Shown piece by piece: positions 9,126 through 14,551 of a stretch of DNA of 14,551 bases. Source of the DNA: Funneliformis mosseae (lineage: Eukaryota; Glomeromycota; Glomeromycetes; Glomerales; Glomeraceae); contig CAJVPP010002518.1 of assembly GCA_910592005.1 (NCBI GenBank), positions 1-14,551 on the forward strand, given 5' to 3'. The notes beneath the pieces were generated by a model, which was not told the DNA's origin, did no database searches, and was given only the letters and a program-made list of their open reading frames with translations. The translations under genes were made by a program, and so were the position numbers. Numbering within the stretch: position 1 is the stretch's first letter; each line of letters starts with the position of its first letter.

Positions 9126-9359
9126 ATTATAGAGGGTGTTATTTAATCAATATAGTGTCATTATCACACTATTTATACTATTATTATCTCACACTATTTA
9201 TGTAAAAAAAATTAAATTAGTAACATAAAATCAACATGCAATACGTAAAAATAAATTATGCATAGAATACAAATCTCATAGAAAGTAGGTTTGTTTATTT
9301 AATTGTATTCATAATATTTATAATATTTATAAGTTTATAATATTTATAATGTTAAGTTA

Positions 9360-10770
9360 TTAATCCCAGGTATTAACATAATTTTCCACTTCATTTTTAT
9401 AATATTTGCACTCTAAATCACTTTCATTATCTTCTTCTTGGCTTTCTCTCTCTTCTTCTTCTTTTTTTTCAACACTAATATTTCTATTATTTTTACTTAA
9501 TACTTTTGTAAAATCAAAAATAGAATTATCTTCAGTTCTATCTACTGTTGTAAAAATCCCACAACACTTGAAAGATCATTGTATCATTATAGGATCAATA
9601 TTGTCCTATACCCATTTGATTCAAGTTGTTATTAATGAGTATTATAATCATTTAATTTTACTCACTAGTATATATTTCTTTATAACCTTATTCATCTATT
9701 AATTGTAAGCATAACAAACTTATAATAAATTTAAAAATTAATAAAAAATTCTTTATATTTATATAGGTTAAGTAAATCAATACTAAATTAATCTTTGCTT
9801 TAATGATTTATTTAAAGATACATCTAATGGTTGTAAATATGAGATCAGCCTACTGATATAATAGCAATATTTGTATTCTTTTCATTAAACTAACATTTTA
9901 CTGAATCTGTTCTATAGGCACTAAATGAATCAAAAATAAGAAGAGACTGTAGATTTGAATTCAAATTAGCCATTTATGCTATATATTTTTCATCCACTAA
10001 AGCATTTCTTTCTTATCCATTCAGCTAATTGGATTAGTATAAACAAATACACCATCTGAAAACTGCTCTTGTAATACCTTAACTAATTTAAAAATTATAA
10101 ATAGAAGTAGTTTAATACTATCTGTAAAACAAGTAAGAGTCACTGTAAGATGAATGCGTTTATATCCTGTTATAAAAATTAAAATAATTCTCTTTTCATA
10201 TTCTTCAATAGTTATCTGACTTAGTAAATTAAATGACATAGATATCTCATCCATGTTATCAATTAATTTTAAAGGATAATTATGTTTGATACTTCGATAA
10301 AGGATATATAAAAGAAAACTTTGTTATTGTTTATTATATTCTTCAGGTAATCTTTATATAACTGTAATACATCAGCGATTTACTAATAAATGATGAGACA
10401 TAAACCTATCCACCCATTTATGAGAAAATTAACATTTGTGAATATTAGGATATAAGGTAAGATATTCTTGTTTTTTAGCTAAATTACAAGTTTTTGCATT
10501 AATTATATATCTAGTTAAAGTTTTTAATTGACTTCTTAACTCACAAAACTACTTTAAAAGCTTTATCTCAAATTATGAATATTTTGGCTTTGCATCAGTA
10601 TTAAGGCGTTAAATATATAAAGCTACACATATTAAATTATTTTTCTTATCCTTCCAGTCATGAACTTATTTTGATTGTATATTATATTTATTTGTAGTAA
10701 CTCAAATACTATATCCATTTTCATGATAAAATACAATCATTAATTTTTCTCTAGCATTTTATATTAACAT
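9360..10770 (-). pseudogene. pogo/Tigger-type transposase (CENP-B/jerky class), nearly full length, inactivated
   Basis: Members bind element ends through an N-terminal HTH pair and cut with a DDD catalytic core (DDE_1). On the minus strand, one frame runs from an ATG at 10770 to about 9970. It holds NAREKLMIVFYHENGYS (psq-type HTH), DWKDKK, RYIINAKTCNLAKKQEYL with LYPNIHKC, KWVDRFMSHHLLVNR (CENP-B-type HTH), RLPEEYNKQ and LIDNMDEISMSFNLLS. It then continues with TGYKRIHLTVTLTC, LLLFIIFKLVKVLQEQFSDG and KKEML*WMKNI. After a shift near 9970 comes SLLIFDSFSAYRTDSVK, and after another near 9850, SYLQPLDVSLNK. Near the end lie FKCCGIFTTVDRTEDNS and an acidic tail (KKEEEERESQEED) up to a TAA at 9360-9362. 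All three catalytic Asp survive (10249-10251, 9929-9931, 9832-9834). Stops replace Gln, Arg or Trp. At about 470 codons the length is normal. Terminal inverted repeats were not found. Confidence 0.93.
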
Positions 10771-10936
10771 TTTTTAGTGAATTTGTAGCTTAATATATGC
10801 AAAAATTTCCTCTTAGCATTTTTTAAAATATTAATAATTATTAATAATTTTAAATTTAAAATTTCACGTTTTTTTTTTGTAATAAGGCAAATTATTTAAG
10901 AGGATATCATAAGTTATAACTTAAAAAAGAAGTATT

Positions 10937-10955
10937 AATTTCTACATCAGAAATT
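10937..10955. repeat. Small perfect hairpin
   Basis: AATTTCT and AGAAATT flank a 5-nt loop ACATC. It lies about 170 bp upstream of the pogo-like start. In sequence this rich in A and T such a hairpin may well be chance. Confidence 0.25.
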
Positions 10956-11019
10956 CTTTTGTTATTATAACTCAACTCTGATTTTTTAAATAGATTACTT
11001 AATTTTATAAAATTGAAAA

Positions 11020-11230
11020 GACGAAGTTTAGAGACGCAGTGTTATCGATATAAGAGATTAAGGCTTCTTTTATAATATTATTTTATATAGTATCTTTTAT
11101 TGCTTGAATATTATCCATAATTTTTATATAAAGAGAGGAAAGTATTAAGTTTTTCTCAATATTTGTGAAGTGTATATTAAAGACTATGTATACAATGAGA
11201 AGAGGCTGGAGAAGAGAAAATAAATTTAAT
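11020..11230 (-). other. Leader-like stretch with pyrimidine tract and short unidentified reading frame
   Basis: On the minus strand a TTCTCTTCTCCAGCCTCTTC tract (about 11220-11195) is followed by A/T-rich sequence and an ATG at 11118. From the ATG the frame reads MDNIQAIKDTI*NNIIK and EALISYIDNTASLNFVFSIL, with one stop after eleven codons that a Gln codon would explain. The stretch is richer in G and C than its neighbours. It could be the 5' part of the pogo-like element, a captured host promoter, or a broken small gene. No family is recognised and the distance to the pogo-like start (about 350 bp) leaves its role open. Confidence 0.25.
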
Positions 11231-11275
11231 TTAATTTTCTTTTTATTTATTAAAAGTTATGTAATTGTAACCTCT

Positions 11276-11304
11276 GTATACAATATCTCCTGTATATTGT
11301 ATCC
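11276..11304. repeat. Inverted repeat around TACAATAT
   Basis: Arms TACAATAT (11279-11286) and ATATTGTA (11294-11301) are perfect and flank CTCCTGT. With one mismatch the arms extend to 11 bp (GTATACAATAT against GGATACAATAT). It is followed by CCCCCTTAAAA and preceded by GTAACCTCT, giving a locally GC-richer island. It could be part of a transposon end, but no matching copy was found on the other side of the pogo-like gene. Confidence 0.45.
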
Positions 11305-11939
11305 CCCTTAAAATAGTATCTGGTTTGTCATTTAGTATTCATAGGTATTATTTAATTTAAAAAATCACATTTTGATTAAGATCTTGAATATTGTATGTAA
11401 TGGCGTACGGTAATATATTTAATATAATTAATATGTTAGATATGTTAATATATATAATAAAATAGATATAAATACAAATCTTTTTATAAGTTAAAAAAAA
11501 TAAACTAATAGCTGTATAAAAACCTCTCTCTTGTAAAAGATAACGCAATGCTACTCTTCATTTTATAAACCCTTTTTCTTAATTCTATTTCTTATTTCTT
11601 TTATATTTTATTATTTTATTATTTTCTTTCTATTTCAATAAAGTATTTCTATTTTCTTACATAAAACTCTTCATGATTACTATGATAATTCTTAATATAT
11701 GATTAAAGTTACTCACATTTAGTAAACATAATTTAATTTGATAAAACTGGTAGTTAAATAACTAAAATTTAACATAAAACTGATTATAATTATATGTAAC
11801 TATAAAAGAGTTAATCCTCTAATACTGCATTTAACAGTTATAACTTATATAAAAATTGAAAATTTAAACATGAAAAAATAATTAATTTACATAAAATTGA
11901 AAAATTCATAAAGCTATTGCTTATATTTTAAATATTTCA
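11305..11939. other. A+T-rich stretch, no gene assigned
   Basis: No convincing gene is seen. The C-terminal third of the Tc1-like remnant at 11940-12410 would be expected on the minus strand in 11550-11939. A weak LYEFFNF-like match occurs near 11920, but the FQxDNDPKH and SPDLNPIE blocks could not be found. A 63-codon minus-strand open frame at 11357-11548 has no recognisable motif. Confidence 0.4.
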
Positions 11940-12410
11940 AAAAGTATTATTACTTTAATGATATAAATTACCATTCATATGTTTATAAATTTAGTATATA
12001 TTACTAATTCTATCAGATATGAAACATTTCTATACTATAATATTACTCATCTAAATTTAACTGTTAATTTAATATGATAATTGCATAATAGTTCTTCTGA
12101 TTTTTTTAATAATATTCTCTATCATTTGATCTATAAATTATAAATTTTAACTTATCTAATCAAACCATTTTACTTTAAATTTATAATTTGTATTTTTTTG
12201 TAAATTTTACCCTTGTAATTCTATATGTTTTTTGAAAATATGATTTTTTATATTTAACTTTTACACTCATTTCATTTTTATATAAGATTCTCTTTATTGT
12301 ATATTTATTAACTTTAATTTATTTTTCTATTTTTAATTTTTTAAATTGCAATAGCATTATTATATTTACCTATTATAATTAATCTCAAAATTTTTTGTTA
12401 TATTAATCAG
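11940..12410 (-). pseudogene. Second Tc1/mariner-like transposase remnant, heavily decayed
   Basis: Reading the minus strand downwards from about 12385 gives IIIGKYNNAIAI*KI (first HTH), then TIKRILYKNEMSVKVKYKKS and YFQKTYRITRVKFTKKYK. Next are S KMV*LDKLKFIIYRSNDRE and YY*KN; these match the family's WSKVIWSDESKFNLFGSDG and REYYWKKP. After a frameshift come NYHIKLTVKF and, in a further frame, a MNGNLYH-like block near 11970. The linker between the two HTH parts looks deleted. The first catalytic Asp is kept (GAT at 12154-12156), but the SDES motif around it reads LDKL, which C-to-T and G-to-A changes would give. Trp positions are TGA or TAA. It is clearly a different subfamily from the split copy at 2280-6182 and is older by its number of shifts. 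Confidence 0.8.
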
Positions 12411-14400
12411 ATAAAAATTGTAGATGTTTAAATTTAGACTATTTTTATTATTACTAATTTTATCTTTATATTTACTTAGTTCTTATAGTTGATTAGAAAA
12501 TATTTTCTTGTTTATTATATAGCAAGAGGAAAATTTTTTTTTAAATAAGATACAAATCCTAACTCTTTTTAATAGAAAGATAAATCATAGATTTTTATAA
12601 AATTATAAAGAAATGAAAAATACTATAAGACATTTTTTTTATATATATATATCATATAATTATTTTGAAATAAAAAAATTACATAATATGTATTAATATT
12701 TATTTCTTAAATTAATCAAAAAAAAATATATTATCACTTTAGTAAAGATTTATAATAAAAAAAATATTCTTAAAAAAAAGATGAATAGATTAATAAAGAT
12801 TAAAATATAATAAACTCTATTTTTAAATTTTATAATACTGCACCTTTTTAATTATAAGATATTATTATTTTAAAATTTGTATTAGGGTAATACAATACTT
12901 TTGATCACTATTATATATTAGAAATTTTTAATAAATAAATAATTTTCAGCTGATTATATACTTAATGTATAATTATTTTATAAGTATATTTACATTAACT
13001 TAAGTTACTAATAAATTTATTAAAAAGTTTTTAATCATATTTTATAGTATTTTTATACTCATATTATTTTTCAATTTCAAGATGTATATTATATAAGGGA
13101 TTGACTATTAATTATTTAAATTACTAATCTATATTTTTTAATTAATAAAAATCATATACAAATTTTAATAAAAATGAATTTATATTTTTTTATTTTGAAA
13201 AAAAATTTATATTGTAAGAAATATCTGAAAATTTTCTTAAAAGTTAGACTAAAAATAAAATTTTATATAATTAAAAATCAAGTTTATTATGAAAAAAATT
13301 ATCTGATAACATATATTTTTATATAATAATATGATTTTAATTTAAATAAAAATACTAGCACTAAAAAATTTGATATTTATTCTTGATCAATATATTTTAT
13401 TTAAAGCTAATGCTAATAATTCTAAAGAATTTATTTTTATTAATAAAGTAATTAATTAATATAATTATAAAATTAAGTTATTATTTAATTAAATTTAAAG
13501 TTAAAGATATCAAAAATTTTATTAATATAATGATAAAAAATGTAAAATTTATAATAGTATATATAAATTCAGTATAATAGTATAAATAAATTTTTTGATA
13601 AAATATACCTTTTTATCTTATATATTTAAAAGTTTTTTATACTGTTATATAAAAGTTTAATCTATTAGTAAATTATTATTAAATAATATTGTAAAGTTTC
13701 AGATTAGTATAACTTATAAAAAAAAAAGATTCACATTAAATAATTACTAAAAAATAGAATAGTAATAATACTTTAACTTATTTATTTTGAATAACACTAA
13801 TATAAGTTAAGAATTAAATCTAATATTCTAATTATATACTTAATGACATTATAAATAAAACTAATAAATATAGAATAGTATTATTATTAATTGTTAAATT
13901 GATAATAATTAATATAATATTTTGCTTATTCAAACATATTTTTGTAAATGAAAATCTTGAATTTTATAAATAAATATTAATTTAAATAATTAAAGTAACT
14001 AATATTTAATTAAATATAATACTTATTGATATAAATCTAATTATTGCTACTGTTATTAATCAAATTTTCAATTTATATATCAAATATATTATACTTTTCA
14101 CATAACTTAAAAATTACATAAAATCTTAAAAAAGTTTTAAAAAGAAATTGCCAAAGATTTCATAATAAATATTATATATAATATAATAATATTGTTAAAT
14201 AAATTTTTAATAATATTTGATAAACTTATAATTAATTATTTTAATGCTAAAAAATAACTTAGATTCCTTTATAAAATAAAAATATTTTAAATATTGTTAT
14301 ATTACTTTTAAATTTATAAAAGATATAATATTCATCTCTTAAATAGAATTCATAAATACAGTTAACTCTTGTTATAATAAACTTTATATACTAAATCTCA
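12411..14400. other. Nearly featureless A+T-rich sequence
   Basis: About 2 kb with very few G or C bases. I looked on both strands for the transposase motifs found elsewhere in the window and saw none. There are A and T runs and dispersed ATTAATAAT-type words but no clear tandem array or long inverted repeat. Decayed beyond recognition or true intergenic sequence are equally possible. Confidence 0.5.
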
Positions 14401-14415
14401 ACTTTATTATAAAAC

Positions 14416-14458
14416 TATAATGAAGATTTTAAAAGATTTGATTAGCCAATTCATTATA
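14416..14458. repeat. Inverted repeat TATAATGAA / TTCATTATA
   Basis: Perfect 9-bp arms at 14416-14424 and 14450-14458 enclose 25 nt. It lies 17 bp before the GC-richer motif at 14480. Its meaning is unknown. Confidence 0.35.
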
Positions 14459-14477
14459 ATAAAAGTATTTTTATTAT

Positions 14478-14513
14478 ATGGTGCCGGAAGTCTATACTCA
14501 ACAATAAAATTGT
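14478..14513. other. GC-richer motif, possible edge of another transposon
   Basis: GGTGCCGGAAGTCTATACTC followed by AACAATAAAATTGTAACACT is the most complex sequence in the last 2 kb. Read on the minus strand it begins AGTGTTACAATTTTATTG next to TA, like a Tc1/mariner terminus. The partner end would lie to the left, where none is visible, or the sequence is a solo remnant. Confidence 0.25.
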
Positions 14514-14551
14514 AACACTTAAAAATCTTTCAAAATTTTAAAAAAATAAAA

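Noticed and set aside
9406..9702. 98-codon plus-strand open frame with a Ser/Leu-rich start
   Set aside because: It is antisense to the acidic tail and C-terminal block of the pogo-like pseudogene, which has clear family motifs on the minus strand.
2280..10770. Variant genetic code (TAA/TAG as Gln, as in many ciliates) making the transposases intact
   Set aside because: TGA, TAG and TAA also stand at Trp and Arg positions, frameshifts are present, and catalytic Asp/Glu are changed, so decay explains the stops better than recoding.
11357..11548. 63-codon minus-strand open frame
   Set aside because: Ile/Asn/Tyr-rich with no recognisable domain and no supporting context.

Overview
Raw sequence only; nothing was searched or computed. 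The window is extremely A+T-rich (clearly above 80% by eye, not counted), full of homopolymer and A/T-only tracts, and holds no intact gene that I can recognise. There is no bacterial gene organisation, no rRNA or tRNA that I can see, and no CRISPR array. Every stretch I can assign to a protein family is a decayed eukaryotic DNA transposon, so this reads as a gene-poor transposon graveyard in an A+T-rich eukaryote. From memory, the pogo-like and piggyBac-like peptides resemble copies abundant in arbuscular mycorrhizal fungi (Glomeromycotina such as Rhizophagus or Gigaspora). Another very A+T-rich fungus or protist is possible.

Layout from left to right. At 1-750 (minus) is the C-terminal half of a piggyBac-like transposase, cut by the window edge. 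Positions 751-2082 are A+T-rich filler with one pyrimidine-rich low-complexity tract. At 2280-2546 and 5499-6182 (plus) are the two halves of one Tc1/mariner-like transposase pseudogene. They are split by a 2.95-kb insertion (2547-5498) with TA on both sides. Removing the insertion together with one TA copy restores a single reading frame across the join. The insertion has long inverted ends built of 19-bp units, T-rich then A-rich flanks, a 107-141-bp tandem array, and an unidentified coding-like remnant. At 6300-6470 is a ~30-bp degenerate tandem repeat. At 7148-7386 is a likely 239-bp MITE with 16-bp inverted ends and TA flanks. Positions 7673-9130 hold A-rich low complexity, short repeats and an unidentified coding-like remnant (minus). 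At 9360-10770 (minus) is an almost full-length pogo/Tigger-type transposase pseudogene that keeps its three catalytic aspartates. At 11020-11304 are a pyrimidine-rich leader-like stretch and a small hairpin. At 11940-12410 (minus) is a second, more decayed Tc1-like transposase. From 12480 to the end is nearly featureless A/T sequence, with a small GC-richer motif near 14480 that may be the edge of another element.

One mutational theme ties the pieces together. In all the transposase remnants most in-frame stops sit where the family has Gln, Arg or Trp, and several catalytic Asp/Glu have become Asn/Lys. These are the expected results of C-to-T and G-to-A change, as from methylation-linked deamination or a RIP-like process followed by drift. 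The elements are nested and in different states of decay, so the region records several successive invasions rather than a working system.
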